A stretch of DNA of 64,000 nucleotides from Candidatus Aminicenantota bacterium (GTDB lineage Bacteria > Acidobacteriota > Aminicenantia > S016-38): the NCBI GenBank assembly GCA_026987025.1, contig JALSNJ010000026.1:1-64000 (forward strand), given 5' to 3'. Both the position numbers and the translations under genes were made by a program. Position 1 is the first letter of the stretch, and every line of letters begins with the position of its first letter. Positions 7,832-20,782 of the stretch are shown in pieces. Below the pieces are notes generated by a model. It did no database searches. It was given only the letters and a program-made list of their open reading frames with translations, and was not told where the DNA came from.

Positions 7832-8833
7832 ATGATGGGGAAACCTCTTGATTTTAGAGAAAGGGAAGTACTGAGAATAATTGTGGAGCATTACACGGAT
7901 ACAGGTCAGGGGTCCAATTCTTTTTTCGTGGCAGAACACCTGCCCTTTGAGGTTTCCCCATCCACAGTGAGAAACATCATGGCATCCCTCCAGGCCAAGG
8001 GTTATCTTAAGGCGGGAGGAAAAAGGGGGAAATTTCCCACGGACCGGGCGCTCAGGGAGCACATTGAAAGACTCTTAAAGGTAAAGCCCTGGAAGGAAAG
8101 CACCGGGGAAATAAAAATAGAGGCCCAGGGCACCTTGGAGGATTTTTTAAAGGAGGCGGCCAGAAACCTTTCGGTTTTCTCAGAAAGCCTTTCTCTCCTG
8201 GTCTCCCCCTCCATATTCCACATACCCTTCTCCCAGATAAGACTCCTCAGAACAGGGGAAAAAACCGTGCTCATCCTTCTAAATACCCCCTCCGGCCTCC
8301 TTCTTACCCAGGGGATAAGAACCTACCGGGATTACACCCAGGAGGAGCTGGATGGGGTGGCCAGGATGCTCAACAGGGACTACAGGCTCAAAACCCTGCA
8401 GGAAGTGGCCGTAAACCTGAAACTGAGGATGGACAACGAAGTCAGGATGCTGAGGGAAATCTTGGAGAACTTTAAAATTTTGCTGGAGAGGATAGATGTT
8501 TTAGTGGAAGGGGAATCCCTTCTTCTGGGAAAGCTTGAAGGAAACCTTGAAAAAATCAAGGAAATTTTAAGGATTTTTGAGGAAAAGAAGAGGGTTCTGG
8601 AGTTTCTGGACAACCTCAACCTCGGGAATGAAATTCAGGTGGTGTGGGGAGAAAGCCTCCCCATTCCCTACGGGGAAGGCTGCGTCCTTCTCCTTTATCC
8701 TTACAGCCATAAAGGGGTGGCAGCCATCTTTGGCCCCAAGCACATGAAGTACAGCAAAGCCTTAGCAGCCCTTGACCTTACCGGTCAAGCACTGAAAAAA
8801 CTTCTCTCCTCGGAGGTAAGCCATGGAGGATAA
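7832..8833 (+). CDS. hrcA: Heat-inducible transcription repressor HrcA
   Basis: A 333-residue repressor. The N-terminal winged helix (about residues 1-75, with FREREVLRIIVEHYTDTG and VSPSTVRNIMASLQAKGYLK) is typical HrcA, followed by a GAF-like regulatory domain and the C-terminal helical segment. In known systems HrcA represses groE and dnaK operons by binding CIRCE and is kept active by GroEL. It heads hrcA-grpE-dnaK-dnaJ-rsmE, so autoregulation is expected, yet no standard CIRCE is visible at its promoter. The start is one of two adjacent ATGs directly after the -10 box, implying a leaderless mRNA. Confidence 0.93.
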   Translation: MMGKPLDFREREVLRIIVEHYTDTGQGSNSFFVAEHLPFEVSPSTVRNIMASLQAKGYLKAGGKRGKFPTDRALREHIERLLKVKPWKESTGEIKIEAQGTLEDFLKEAARNLSVFSESLSLLVSPSIFHIPFSQIRLLRTGEKTVLILLNTPSGLLLTQGIRTYRDYTQEELDGVARMLNRDYRLKTLQEVAVNLKLRMDNEVRMLREILENFKILLERIDVLVEGESLLLGKLEGNLEKIKEILRIFEEKKRVLEFLDNLNLGNEIQVVWGESLPIPYGEGCVLLLYPYSHKGVAAIFGPKHMKYSKALAALDLTGQALKKLLSSEVSHGG

Positions 8834-9404
8834 AGAAAGAAAAGAGGGTGAAATTGAGGAAAGGAAGGCGGTCCAAAACGCCAGCACCTTAGAGGAATGC
8901 CTGGAGCTGGTAAAACACCTGGAGGAGGAAAAACTGGCCTTAGAGAAGGAAAACGCCGAGCTGTTAAATAAATACCTGAGGAAGCTGGCGGACTTTGACA
9001 ACTTCCACAAGAGGATGAAAAGGGAAATGGCGGAGTTCCAGGAGTTCGCCTTGGCTGACTTTATAGCCAGGCTCCTGGAGGTTATTGACAATTTTGAGAG
9101 GGCCCTGCAGGGCTACAGCGAAGAGAATCCGGAAAGCTTTTACCAGGGAGTTCTCCTGATATACAAGCAATTGAAGGAATTGCTCAGGAAGGAGGGGGTG
9201 GAGGAGCTTAAGTCCACGGGGGTCTTTGACCCCAACTTCCACCAGGCCGTGGACAAGGAGGAGAGGGAGGACATAGAGGAAGTGAGGATTGCGGAAGTCC
9301 TGCAAAAGGGTTATCTTATGAAGGGAAGGCTTTTAAGGCCTGCTCTTGTTAAGGTATATGTACCAAAGGAGGTAAAAGCCAATGGGGATAACGGTGGGGA
9401 TTGA
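8823..9404 (+). CDS. grpE: DnaK nucleotide-exchange factor GrpE
   Basis: A 193-residue GrpE. A long charged N-terminal helix (about residues 1-90, coiled-coil forming, ending in [19 protein letters not shown]) leads into the four-helix dimerisation segment (IDNFERAL) and a C-terminal beta-wing with [11 protein letters not shown]. It drives ADP release from DnaK and is thought to act as a thermosensor. The ATG lies 11 nt inside hrcA and its own end overlaps dnaK by 23 nt, so the whole chaperone operon is translationally coupled. Confidence 0.95.
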   Translation: MEDKERKEGEIEERKAVQNASTLEECLELVKHLEEEKLALEKENAELLNKYLRKLADFDNFHKRMKREMAEFQEFALADFIARLLEVIDNFERALQGYSEENPESFYQGVLLIYKQLKELLRKEGVEELKSTGVFDPNFHQAVDKEEREDIEEVRIAEVLQKGYLMKGRLLRPALVKVYVPKEVKANGDNGGD

Positions 9405-11208
9405 TTTAGGGACCACCAATTCCTGCGTGGCCTATTTTGAGGCGGGAAAACCCAAGGTCATACCCAACAGAGAGGGGGGGAGGGTAACTCCTTCCATAGT
9501 TGCTTTTTTAAAGAACGGGGAAAGGCTGGTGGGACAGCTGGCCAAAAGGCAGATGCTGCTGAACCCGGAAAACACCATCTTCGCCGTCAAAAGGCTCATG
9601 GGAAGGAAGTTTTCCTCCCCGGAAATTCAACAATTAAAGGACAGGCTTCCCTACAAACTGGTGGAGGCGGAAAACGGAGATGTCTGGGTGGAGGTGGATG
9701 GGAAAATATACGCCCCTCCGGAAATTTCCGCCCTCATCCTCAGATACCTCAAGGAATGCGCCGAGGATTACCTGGGGGAGGAGGTGGATAAGGCGGTGAT
9801 AACCGTTCCCGCTTATTTTGACGATGCCCAGAGACAGGCCACCAAGGATGCTGGAAAAATAGCGGGGCTGGAGGTTCTCAGGATAATAAACGAGCCTACC
9901 GCCGCAGCCTTAGCCTACGGGTTCGAAAAGGCCACCAACGAGCTAATAGCGGTTTACGACCTGGGGGGAGGAACCTTTGATGTCACCATCCTGGAGGTAA
10001 GGGAAGGAGTTTTCAATGTTCTTTCCACCGCTGGAAACACCTTCCTGGGAGGGGAGGATTTTGATGCCAGAATAATGAACTGGCTTATGGAAGAATTCAG
10101 GAACGAAACCGGAATAGACCTTTCCAAGGACAAATTGGCCCTTCAGAGGCTCAAGGACGCTGCAGAGAAGGCTAAAATAGAACTTTCCACCGTGGAGGAG
10201 ACAGAGATAAACCTGCCCTTCATAGCCACCGACGAAACCGGGGTAAAGCACTTGGTGAGAAAGCTCACCCGGGAGAAGCTGGAGGAGCTGGTGGAAGACA
10301 TAATTATAAGAACCAGGGAGCCCATGGAAAGGGCCCTTAAGGACGCTGACCTCCTTCCTGAAGACATTTCCAGGGTTATCCTGGTGGGGGGACAGACCAG
10401 GATGCCCAGAATAATCCAGGAGGTCCGGGAGTTCTTCGGAAAGGAGCCCTACAGGGATATAAATCCGGATGAGGTGGTGGCCATGGGGGCTGCCCTCCAG
10501 AGCGGCGTCCTCTCCGGGGAGGTAAAGGACATAGTCCTTTTGGATGTGACCCCCCTGTCCCTGGGGGTGGAGACAAAAAACGACACCTTCACGGTAATAA
10601 TCCCAAGAAACACCACCATACCCACCAAGAGGTCCATGATCTTCACCACCACCGTGGACAATCAAACCAAGGTCAGAATCCATGTACTGCAGGGGGAAAG
10701 GGAGATAGCCTCCGCCAACAAGAGCCTCGGATACTTTGACCTGGTGGGCATAAGACCTGCCCCCAAGGGAATCCCACAGATTGAGGTGACCTTTGAAATA
10801 GATGTGGACGGGATAGTCAGGGTTACCGCGGTGGATAGGGACACCGGCAAGGAACAATCCATGGAAATTCACCCCTCCTCAGGGCTCACCCCCCAGGAGA
10901 TAGAGAGAATGATTGAGGAGGCGGAAAAATACCGGGAGCAGGACAGGAAAAGAAGAACCATAAATCAGAAGAAATCGGAGATTGAGGCCCTCCTCAACGC
11001 CCTGGAAACTTCCTACAACAAGTTCAAGGGTAGGCTATCCTCGGAAAAGAAAATAGAAATAATGGACGCCCTTTCGGACACCAAACTTCTCCTGCGTGAA
11101 GACGAAATAGAGCTGGAGAAACTGGAGGAGGTTTACCAGGAGCTTTCGGCCCTGCGGGAGTCCGTTGAGAAGGAAATTCTGAGCATTCTGGAGAAGGAAA
11201 ATGCATGA
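9382..11208 (+). CDS. dnaK: Hsp70 chaperone DnaK
   Basis: A 608-residue Hsp70. The nucleotide-binding domain carries the phosphate-1 motif [14 protein letters not shown] (from residue 5), phosphate-2 [13 protein letters not shown] and adenosine motif [13 protein letters not shown]. The interdomain linker and substrate-binding domain begin at [16 protein letters not shown]. The alpha-helical lid is present, but the C-terminus is short, ending SILEKENA without the Gly-rich acidic tail of E. coli DnaK; that is common outside Proteobacteria. It folds and disaggregates proteins with DnaJ and GrpE, both encoded adjacently. Confidence 0.97.
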   Translation: MGITVGIDLGTTNSCVAYFEAGKPKVIPNREGGRVTPSIVAFLKNGERLVGQLAKRQMLLNPENTIFAVKRLMGRKFSSPEIQQLKDRLPYKLVEAENGDVWVEVDGKIYAPPEISALILRYLKECAEDYLGEEVDKAVITVPAYFDDAQRQATKDAGKIAGLEVLRIINEPTAAALAYGFEKATNELIAVYDLGGGTFDVTILEVREGVFNVLSTAGNTFLGGEDFDARIMNWLMEEFRNETGIDLSKDKLALQRLKDAAEKAKIELSTVEETEINLPFIATDETGVKHLVRKLTREKLEELVEDIIIRTREPMERALKDADLLPEDISRVILVGGQTRMPRIIQEVREFFGKEPYRDINPDEVVAMGAALQSGVLSGEVKDIVLLDVTPLSLGVETKNDTFTVIIPRNTTIPTKRSMIFTTTVDNQTKVRIHVLQGEREIASANKSLGYFDLVGIRPAPKGIPQIEVTFEIDVDGIVRVTAVDRDTGKEQSMEIHPSSGLTPQEIERMIEEAEKYREQDRKRRTINQKKSEIEALLNALETSYNKFKGRLSSEKKIEIMDALSDTKLLLREDEIELEKLEEVYQELSALRESVEKEILSILEKENA

Positions 11209-12230
11209 GGAAGGATTATTATGAAATTCTCGGGGTGGGGAGAGACGCATCTCAGGAGGAGATAAAAAAGGCCTACCGCCGTTTAGCCCTGCAGTATCAT
11301 CCCGACAGAAACCCCGGCGATAAAGAGGCCGAGGAGAAGTTTAAAGAAATAGTGGAGGCCTATTCCGTGCTTTCCGACCCTGAAAAGAGGAAATTGTACG
11401 ACCTTTACGGTGAGGAAGGGGTAAGGGGAGGGGGGCCTGCCTTTGACATAAACCAGGAATTCTCCAGTTTCTTTGACTTCGTGGAATCCTTCTTTGACTT
11501 TGAAAGGCCCCCCACCAGGGGAAGCCATGTGGAAAGGACCCTGTGGATCAGCCTCAAGGAAGCCGCCCTGGGCGTAAGAAAGGAGCTGGAGATAGAAAGA
11601 ACCAGTCTATGTCCCCACTGCAGAGGAAGCGGCGCCGAACCCGAAGCCGGCTGGAGGCGATGTCCGGTATGCGGAGGCACAGGCGAAGTGGTCCAGGGGG
11701 GTTTCTTTTTCAGAATAGCCCGTACCTGCCCGAGGTGTGGGGGAAGAGGTTATATACCCGCAAAGACCTGCAGAGTCTGTGGGGGAAAGGGCTTCGTTAA
11801 GGAAAGAAAGAAGATAAGCCTGGAGATTCCCCCGGGGATAGAAGACGGCACAGTGCTGGTGGCCAGCGGCCAGGGCAACGCCGGGGGCAGCACCGGGGCC
11901 AGGGGGGACCTGAGGCTCACCATCAGGATAAAAAAGGACCCGAAGTTCCAAAGGAGGGGCCCCCATCTTTTTGCGGAAATCAGGATAGACTATCTCACCG
12001 CCATCCTGGGGGGAACCGTGGACTTCCAGGATATTTACGGAGAAAGGCTGAAGGTGGAAATCCCGCCGGGAACCCAGCCCGGAGATCAGATTAAAATCCC
12101 CGGTAAGGGCATGCCCTTCCTTAAAAGGAAAAAGAAGGGAGACCTCTTCCTCAGGGTTTCAGTGGAAATACCCAGGAACCTCTCCAAGAAAGAAAAGGAG
12201 CTTCTGGAAAAAATAAGGAGCCTGCGTTAA
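11205..12230 (+). CDS. dnaJ: Hsp40 co-chaperone DnaJ (type I)
   Basis: A 341-residue class I J-protein. The J domain (1-70) contains the HPD motif in YHPDRNPGD. It is followed by a rather short Gly/Phe-poor linker rich in Phe and Asp, then the zinc-finger domain with all four CxxCxGxG repeats ([32 protein letters not shown]), and finally the beta-sandwich client domains. It stimulates the DnaK ATPase and hands over clients. The linker lacks the usual long Gly-rich run. The ATG overlaps the dnaK stop by 4 nt, and the stop overlaps the rsmE start. Confidence 0.96.
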   Translation: MRKDYYEILGVGRDASQEEIKKAYRRLALQYHPDRNPGDKEAEEKFKEIVEAYSVLSDPEKRKLYDLYGEEGVRGGGPAFDINQEFSSFFDFVESFFDFERPPTRGSHVERTLWISLKEAALGVRKELEIERTSLCPHCRGSGAEPEAGWRRCPVCGGTGEVVQGGFFFRIARTCPRCGGRGYIPAKTCRVCGGKGFVKERKKISLEIPPGIEDGTVLVASGQGNAGGSTGARGDLRLTIRIKKDPKFQRRGPHLFAEIRIDYLTAILGGTVDFQDIYGERLKVEIPPGTQPGDQIKIPGKGMPFLKRKKKGDLFLRVSVEIPRNLSKKEKELLEKIRSLR

Positions 12231-12898
12231 TGCACGGCATCTTCCTCCGGGAGCTGGTCCAGGGAGTAAACTTGGTTTTCGGAGAGGAAAACCGTCACCT
12301 TCGGGTAAAGAGGGTAAAACCAGGGGAGGAGGTTTTCCTCACCGACGGCAGGGGAAACTTCTGTACAGGAACCGTTCTGGAAAGGGGAAGGGAAGCCTCA
12401 AGGGTGCTTTGCCCTGAGATAAAAAGGGCTGTCAAAAGAAAAACCTTAGCCCTTTTCCTTGCCCTCTTTGACAGAGGGAGGATGGAGTGGGCCGTGGAGA
12501 AGGCCTCGGAGCTGGGAGCCTCTTTTATCTTTCTCTTTCCATCCTCCCGCTCTCAACAAAAAAGGGTAAACCTGGAAAGGCTCAGGAAAAAGGCCACTGA
12601 GGCCATAAAACAGTCTCGCAACCCTTTTCTTCCGGAAATAGAGCCCCTGACATCCCTTCGGGAGGCATTGGTTAAGGCCAGGGATTTTGAAGGAAGGTTC
12701 TTTCTCCACAGGGGAGAGGAAAGAATAAGAGAATTTCCCCCTTCTGCGGCCTTTTTCATAGGGCCGGAGGGAGGATGGAGCCAGCAGGAGCTGGAAGTCT
12801 TCCGGCAGGAGGGATTGAAGGGAATAGGGCTGGGAGATACGGTCCTCAGGGCAGAAACCGCCTGCGTGGCCATCACCTCCCTTTTTATGCTAATATAG
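12230..12898 (+). CDS. rsmE: 16S rRNA (uracil-1498-N3)-methyltransferase
   Basis: A 222-residue SPOUT-class RNA methyltransferase. The N-terminal PUA-like segment includes NRHLRVKRVKPGEEVFLTDG, and the C-terminal trefoil-knot SAM site includes FFIGPEGGWSQQELE and LGDTVLRAETA, both diagnostic for RsmE. It methylates U1498 of 16S rRNA in the decoding site. It is the last gene of the heat-shock operon; the dnaJ-rsmE (also prmA) association is frequent in bacteria. Its ATG shares one base with the dnaJ stop. Confidence 0.94.
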   Translation: MHGIFLRELVQGVNLVFGEENRHLRVKRVKPGEEVFLTDGRGNFCTGTVLERGREASRVLCPEIKRAVKRKTLALFLALFDRGRMEWAVEKASELGASFIFLFPSSRSQQKRVNLERLRKKATEAIKQSRNPFLPEIEPLTSLREALVKARDFEGRFFLHRGEERIREFPPSAAFFIGPEGGWSQQELEVFRQEGLKGIGLGDTVLRAETACVAITSLFMLI

Positions 12899-12902
12899 TT
12901 TT

Positions 12903-13814
12903 GTGATCCTTCCGGGGAACAAGCTGGGAAGATATAAAATACTGAAAAGGCTGGGGGCCGGAGGCTTCGGCACCGTTTATTTAGCCTACGACCCATGGCT
13001 TGACCAGGAAGTGGCCATAAAGGTTCCCCACAGGCAGGAGGAGGAGTTCTCCAAACTGGTAAAAGAAGCCAGGCTCCAGGCCCTGCTCAGACATCCTCAC
13101 ATAGCCACCCTTCTCACAGTGGAAAAAAACCAGGGCATTTTTTATCTGGTCATGGAATATGTGGACGGCACCACCCTTTCCAGGCTCATAAAGAGAAGGG
13201 GGAGGCTTTCGGTAAAGACCTCCCTCAACTTCCTGGCCCAGATCCTGGAAGCCGTGGCCTATGCCCACTCCAAAAACATAATTCATCGGGACCTTCGCTC
13301 CTCCAACATTCTGATATCCAAGGAAGGGGTGGTAAAGATAACGGATTTCGGCACATCCAGGCTCCTGGAGAAGACCTTTGCCTCCACCCGGATAGGTTCC
13401 CCTCCCTATATGGCTCCGGAGCAATTTGAGGGAAGGGCCACCTTTGCCTCGGACATTTACTCGGTGGGTTGCATAGCCTATGAAATGCTGTCGGGCAGGC
13501 TGCCCATAGACGAGGAGGACCCCAGGGTTATATACTCCCTGGCCAAGGATGGGCTTATACCCCCCCTGAGGAAGGTGGCCAGGGATGTGCCGGCGGAGGT
13601 GGAAGAGGCGGTTATGAGGGCTCTGATGAGAAGGCCCGAGGACAGGTATTCCTCCGCCGGGGAGTTCCTGGAAGTCGTAAGGACCCTCCAGAGCCTTTCT
13701 TCCCCCAGGGTTACTCTTCGCCCACCAGCGGAGGGCACCGTCCGATGCTGGAACTGTGGTAGAATTATTCCTGGGGACGCCAAAAGGTGTCCTTACTGCG
13801 GCGAAATCCAATAG
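12903..13814 (+). CDS. Hanks-type Ser/Thr protein kinase with C-terminal zinc ribbon
   Basis: A 303-residue soluble kinase starting at a GTG. The glycine loop GAGGFGTV (18-25), ATP lysine K40 (VAIK), alphaC Glu55, catalytic D130 (HRDLRSSN), N135, DFG (148-150) and APE (171-173) are all intact, so it should be active. The usual HRDLK lysine is Arg132, as in Src-family tyrosine kinases. A Pro-rich linker leads to a zinc ribbon with C282/C285 and C296/C299. There is no transmembrane segment or sensor domain, unlike PknB. It sits just before pilT with a 9-nt gap, so control of type IV pili is possible but only by neighbourhood. Confidence 0.9.
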   Translation: MILPGNKLGRYKILKRLGAGGFGTVYLAYDPWLDQEVAIKVPHRQEEEFSKLVKEARLQALLRHPHIATLLTVEKNQGIFYLVMEYVDGTTLSRLIKRRGRLSVKTSLNFLAQILEAVAYAHSKNIIHRDLRSSNILISKEGVVKITDFGTSRLLEKTFASTRIGSPPYMAPEQFEGRATFASDIYSVGCIAYEMLSGRLPIDEEDPRVIYSLAKDGLIPPLRKVARDVPAEVEEAVMRALMRRPEDRYSSAGEFLEVVRTLQSLSSPRVTLRPPAEGTVRCWNCGRIIPGDAKRCPYCGEIQ

Positions 13815-14976
13815 GAGGAGGCCATGCACATAAACGATATTTTGAAAATTGCCGTGGAAAGAAACGCCTCCGATGTCCACCTTAAGGTGGGAAACTATCC
13901 CATTTTAAGGATAAACGGGCACTTGGTCCCCTTGGTGGAACTGAACAAAAGGCTCATGCCCGACGATACCTTGGCCATGGCCCTTTCCATAATGAGCCCC
14001 GATCAAAAGAAGAGGTTCAAGGAGGACAGGGACATAGACATGGCCTACAGCATACCGGGGGTGGGAAGGTTCAGGGTGAATGTCTTCTATCAGAGGGGAA
14101 GCGTCGGCTTAGTTTTGAGGGTTATACCAACCAAGATAAGAACGGTAAAGGAGCTGAATCTACCTCCGGTTATAGAGGAGATAGCCGACGAGGAAAGGGG
14201 GCTTATACTGGTGACAGGAACCACCGGTTCCGGAAAGAGCACCACCTTGGCGGCCATGATAGAGCACATAAACCAGACCAAAAGAAGGCACATAGTCACC
14301 ATTGAGGATCCCATAGAATACCTGTTCAGGGACAAGAAGTCCATAATAAACCAGAGGGAGGTGGGCCACGATGTAAAGAGCTTCCTTCACGGTCTGAGGG
14401 AAGCCCTCCGCGAGGACCCGGATGTGATCCTGGTGGGGGAGATGAGGGACCTGGAGACCATAGAGACGGCACTGATGGCCGCCGAGACAGGACACTTGGT
14501 TCTCTCCACCCTCCACACCCTGGACGCACCGGAAACGGTCAACAGAATCATAGGAATGTTCCCCCCCACCCAGCAAAGGCAGATAAGAATTCAGCTGGCT
14601 TCGGTTCTAAAGGCGGTCATATCCATGAGGCTTATACCGCGGAAGGACGGAGAGGGAAGGGTTCCGGCGGTGGAGGTAATGAGGGTGACCCCCTTCATAA
14701 AGGACTGCATCCTGAACAAGGAAAAGACCTTCCTCATAGCCGACGCCATAGCCAAGGGAACCTCCCAGTACGGAATGCAAACCTTTGACCAGTCCCTTTA
14801 TTACCTTTACGAAAGGGGATTTATATCCCTGGAGGAGGCCATGCGATGGGCTTCCAACCCCAACGAATTCAAGCTCAAGCTCATGGGCGTTGCTTCTGCG
14901 GCTGACCTCTCCAAGGAAGAAATGGAAAAGAGGCTCATGGAGGAGCAGGGCCTCCTTTCCAAGGGCGAAAGGAAGG

Positions 14977-18627
<3,651 letters not shown>

Positions 18628-18629
18628 TC

Positions 18630-18658
18630 TTGACAAATTTGGTAGTATTTTTTAGAAG
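18630..18658 (+). promoter_or_regulatory. Candidate promoter for the disulfide oxidoreductase operon
   Basis: A consensus -35, TTGACA, at 18630-18635 is followed at 17 nt by TAGAAG (18653-18658), a weak -10. The gene at 18683 has a strong SD (AAAGGAGGG). This is the only clear promoter between alaS and the long lolB-ispE-prs-ribosomal-mla run. Confidence 0.45.
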
Positions 18659-18682
18659 TACTCATAGATAAAGGAGGGAAAA

Positions 18683-19324
18683 ATGGGCTTTCTAAGCGAT
18701 CAGGATAAACAGGAAATCACCAAGATGCTCCAGGAGATGGTGGAGCCTGTAAAGCTCATCGTCTTCAAAAGCGACGCCAATTGCACCTACTGCCAGGAAA
18801 CCGCCATGCTTATGGATGAAGTAAGCCAGTTAAGCGATAAATTGACCCTGGACATAATAGATGTGGATCAGGAAAAGGACAAGGCCGAGGCCTACAGTAT
18901 TGATAAAGTTCCCGCCCTGGTCATAGAGGGCAAGGAAGATTACGGAATAAGGTTCTTCGGCATTCCTGCTGGATACGAATTCTCCGCGGTCCTGGGCGAC
19001 ATCATAGATGTCTCCAGGGGGGATTCAGGCCTTGCCCAGAGGTCAAGGAAGGAGCTGGCCAAGATAGACTTTCCGGTAAGGATACAGGTTTTCGTGACCC
19101 CTTCATGCCCCTATTGCCCTACGGCGGTAAGGATGGCTCATAAATTCGCCATTGAAAACGAAAACATCCGGGGTGAAATGGTGGAAGCCCAGGAGTTTCC
19201 CGAACTGGCTCAGAGGTATGAGGTTTACGCAGTGCCTAAAATAGTGGTAAACGACGAGGTGGAGTTTGAGGGAGCCCTTCCCGAGCCCCACTTCGTTAAA
19301 CAGGTTCTGCGAATTCTAAAATGA
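18683..19324 (+). CDS. pdo: Glutaredoxin-like protein disulfide oxidoreductase (PDO), two thioredoxin folds
   Basis: A 213-residue protein with two tandem thioredoxin-fold units. The first has the redox site C34-TY-C37 with cis-Pro77 (DKVPALV); the second has C142-PY-C145 with a cis-Pro in YAVPKIVV. This double-site layout is the PDO family of hyperthermophilic archaea and thermophilic bacteria, implicated in intracellular disulfide formation and in electron transfer from thioredoxin reductase. There is no signal peptide, so it acts in the cytoplasm. It supports a thermophilic lifestyle, although PDO-like proteins also occur in some mesophilic anaerobes. The stop overlaps the ATG of the next small ORF (AAATGAG). 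Confidence 0.9.
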   Translation: MGFLSDQDKQEITKMLQEMVEPVKLIVFKSDANCTYCQETAMLMDEVSQLSDKLTLDIIDVDQEKDKAEAYSIDKVPALVIEGKEDYGIRFFGIPAGYEFSAVLGDIIDVSRGDSGLAQRSRKELAKIDFPVRIQVFVTPSCPYCPTAVRMAHKFAIENENIRGEMVEAQEFPELAQRYEVYAVPKIVVNDEVEFEGALPEPHFVKQVLRILK

Positions 19325-19488
19325 GCCTATGGGACGGTCTGCTCCTCCTCTTAGCTCTGGTGGTCCTCCTGCTGGTAGCCCTCTTTCCCTCCAGACTGGG
19401 TTTCAATTGCTGGAGGGCAAGAAGGTGGAGGGGGGCGAGAAGAAAGGGGGAAGGGGAAGGGCCCCAGGATTACGGCTTTCGGCTTTAG
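19321..19488 (+). CDS. Tiny single-pass membrane protein, 55 residues, unknown
   Basis: This short ORF starts at an ATG fused to the PDO stop codon. Residues 1-23 are MSLWDGLLLLLALVVLLLVA-like, a single strong transmembrane helix. It is followed by a very basic segment (many Arg/Lys/Trp; NCWRARRWRGARRK) and an acidic/Gly tail ending YGFRL. The ATGA coupling argues that it is translated. Its 3' third overlaps the LolB-like start by 64 nt in another frame. I recognise no family. It could be a small inner-membrane protein, or a coupling ORF that delivers ribosomes to the downstream gene. Confidence 0.5.
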   Translation: MSLWDGLLLLLALVVLLLVALFPSRLGFNCWRARRWRGARRKGEGEGPQDYGFRL

Positions 19489-19946
19489 TCCTCCTTCTTT
19501 TCCTTTCCTTCTGTTCAGTAAATCAGAGGCCTCCGGGCTTTTCTGGATGGTTTTCCGCATCATCGCCGGAGGGAAACCTGAAGGGCAGGTTTCATTACCT
19601 TCCGGGCAAATTCCTGAGGGTGGAGGCCGGAGGATGCTCCTTTATAATAGAAGCCTCGGGGGTGAAAATTTACGACCACCGGAGAAAGGAAATGTGGGAA
19701 GGGACCTGGGAGAGGGTCAGGGAAAGATTCCCTGAGCTTCCGGGGCTTGGGGAGATGGGGGAAATATGGAAGGGAAGGGGGGTTATTAAAAAATCCTCCA
19801 GGGGCTGGCCGTTGCTTTTCCTTTTCAAAGGATGGACCGTCCGACTTCTCAGGGTAAAAAGGGGAGCCGCCGTGGGGGAAAGGCACGATTACAGGAAAGT
19901 AAGGTTCTTCAGGATATGCTCAAGGTTCGTCCAGCGGCAAAAATAA
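19425..19946 (+). CDS. lolB: Probable LolB-like outer-membrane lipoprotein
   Basis: A 173-residue exported protein. The GTG at 19425 is chosen because GGAGGG lies 8 nt upstream, and it gives a lipoprotein-like start: basic n-region, hydrophobic core SALVLLLFLSF, then Cys. Phe at -1 is off the lipobox consensus. The mature part is beta-rich (GWFSASSPEGNLKGRFHYLPGKFLRVEA), like the half-barrel of LolA/LolB. Position is the strongest argument: lolB-ispE-tRNA-Gln-prs-rplY-pth is the order known in Pseudomonas aeruginosa and relatives. LolB inserts lipoproteins into the outer membrane. Overall similarity by eye is weak, so a generic lipoprotein remains possible. Confidence 0.55.
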   Translation: MEGGEKKGGRGRAPGLRLSALVLLLFLSFCSVNQRPPGFSGWFSASSPEGNLKGRFHYLPGKFLRVEAGGCSFIIEASGVKIYDHRRKEMWEGTWERVRERFPELPGLGEMGEIWKGRGVIKKSSRGWPLLFLFKGWTVRLLRVKRGAAVGERHDYRKVRFFRICSRFVQRQK

Positions 19947-20710
19947 ACCTTTACCTGAGGATAAAGGGGAAAAGAAGGGACGGCTACCACCTGATAGAGT
20001 CCGAACTTCAGACCGTGGACCTGAGGGACGAACTCGTGATAAGGAGGAGCCGGAAGTTCCGCCTTACATGCAGCGGGGAACCGGTGGTCTGCGACGAAAC
20101 CAACTTGGTGGCCAGGGCCTTTTTTCTCTTTAAGGAAAGATACGGGGCAGAAGCCCTGGAGGTGCATTTGCACAAGAGGATTCCCCCGGGAAGGGGTCTG
20201 GGAGGGGGAAGTTCCGACGCCGGGGCCTTTCTTTTGGCCCTCAGGAAGCTTTTTGCCCCGGACCTTCCCTTTCAGGCCCTTCTTTCCATGGCCCGGCAGC
20301 TGGGGGCCGATGTTCCTTTTTTCCTGCTGGGAGGGAGGGCCAAGGCCGAGGGCATAGGCGAGAGGCTTCAACCTCTCAAAGACCTCCAGTGGACAGCGGT
20401 GCTGGTGGACCCTGGCCTGGAGATATCCACCGCGGAAATATACAGTCAATACGACAAACTGGTGGAGCAGGGGTTTGATTTTTCCCCCTACTCCAACCAC
20501 CTGCTTCCCGCCCTGCTTTCCCTGTATCCTGAGCTGGAAATTTTCCACCTATGGGGAATGAACTTAAGCGGCAGTGGCTCCTGTTTCTTCAAGACCTTCC
20601 CCGGGGTATCCGAAGCCGAAGATTTTTATGGTAAAATTTCCTCCGGGAGGAAGTGGCTGGTCAACTTCGTCTCCTTTTCGGAATATCAATCCACTTTGAT
20701 TGGGGAGTAG
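19916..20710 (+). CDS. ispE: 4-diphosphocytidyl-2-C-methyl-D-erythritol kinase
   Basis: A 264-residue GHMP kinase of the MEP isoprenoid pathway. From the ATG at 19916 it begins MLKVRPAAKINLYLRIKGKRRDGYH, the family N-terminus with the catalytic Lys. The ATP loop KRIPPGRGLGGGSSDAGA and C-terminal MNLSGSGSCFF motif are present. Longer readings run into the LolB-like gene and lack family sequence. It phosphorylates CDP-ME at O2. The 5' end overlaps the LolB-like gene by 31 nt, and the TAG stop forms part of the tRNA-Gln acceptor/D region that follows. Confidence 0.93.
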   Translation: MLKVRPAAKINLYLRIKGKRRDGYHLIESELQTVDLRDELVIRRSRKFRLTCSGEPVVCDETNLVARAFFLFKERYGAEALEVHLHKRIPPGRGLGGGSSDAGAFLLALRKLFAPDLPFQALLSMARQLGADVPFFLLGGRAKAEGIGERLQPLKDLQWTAVLVDPGLEISTAEIYSQYDKLVEQGFDFSPYSNHLLPALLSLYPELEIFHLWGMNLSGSGSCFFKTFPGVSEAEDFYGKISSGRKWLVNFVSFSEYQSTLIGE

Positions 20711-20776
20711 CCAAACAGGCAAGGCAGCGGACTTTGGATCCGCCATGTGGAGGTTCGAGTCCTCCCTCCCCAGCCA
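20701..20776 (+). tRNA. tRNA-Gln (UUG), CCA encoded
   Basis: A full cloverleaf can be drawn. The acceptor stem TGGGGAG/CTCCCCA is perfect over 7 bp, and the D stem is GCC/GGC. The anticodon stem GCGGA/TCCGC encloses the loop CTTTGGA with anticodon TTG, and the T stem GGAGG/CCTCC encloses TTCGAGT. Discriminator G73 is followed by genomic CCA. Its first 10 bases are also the last codons and stop of ispE, and its CCA ends 6 nt before the prs ATG. It must therefore be cut from the operon transcript, probably by RNase P at the 5' end and RNase E/Z-type cleavage at the 3' end. Confidence 0.97.
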
Positions 20777-20782
20777 AAACTC

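Noticed and set aside
7816-7860. CIRCE operator
   Set aside because: No inverted repeat with 9-nt arms is found near the hrcA start on reading both strands.
9943-10872. 309-codon antisense frame within dnaK
   Set aside because: dnaK is fully conserved on the plus strand; the antisense frame is Gly/His/Pro-rich with no recognisable domain, a shadow of biased codons.
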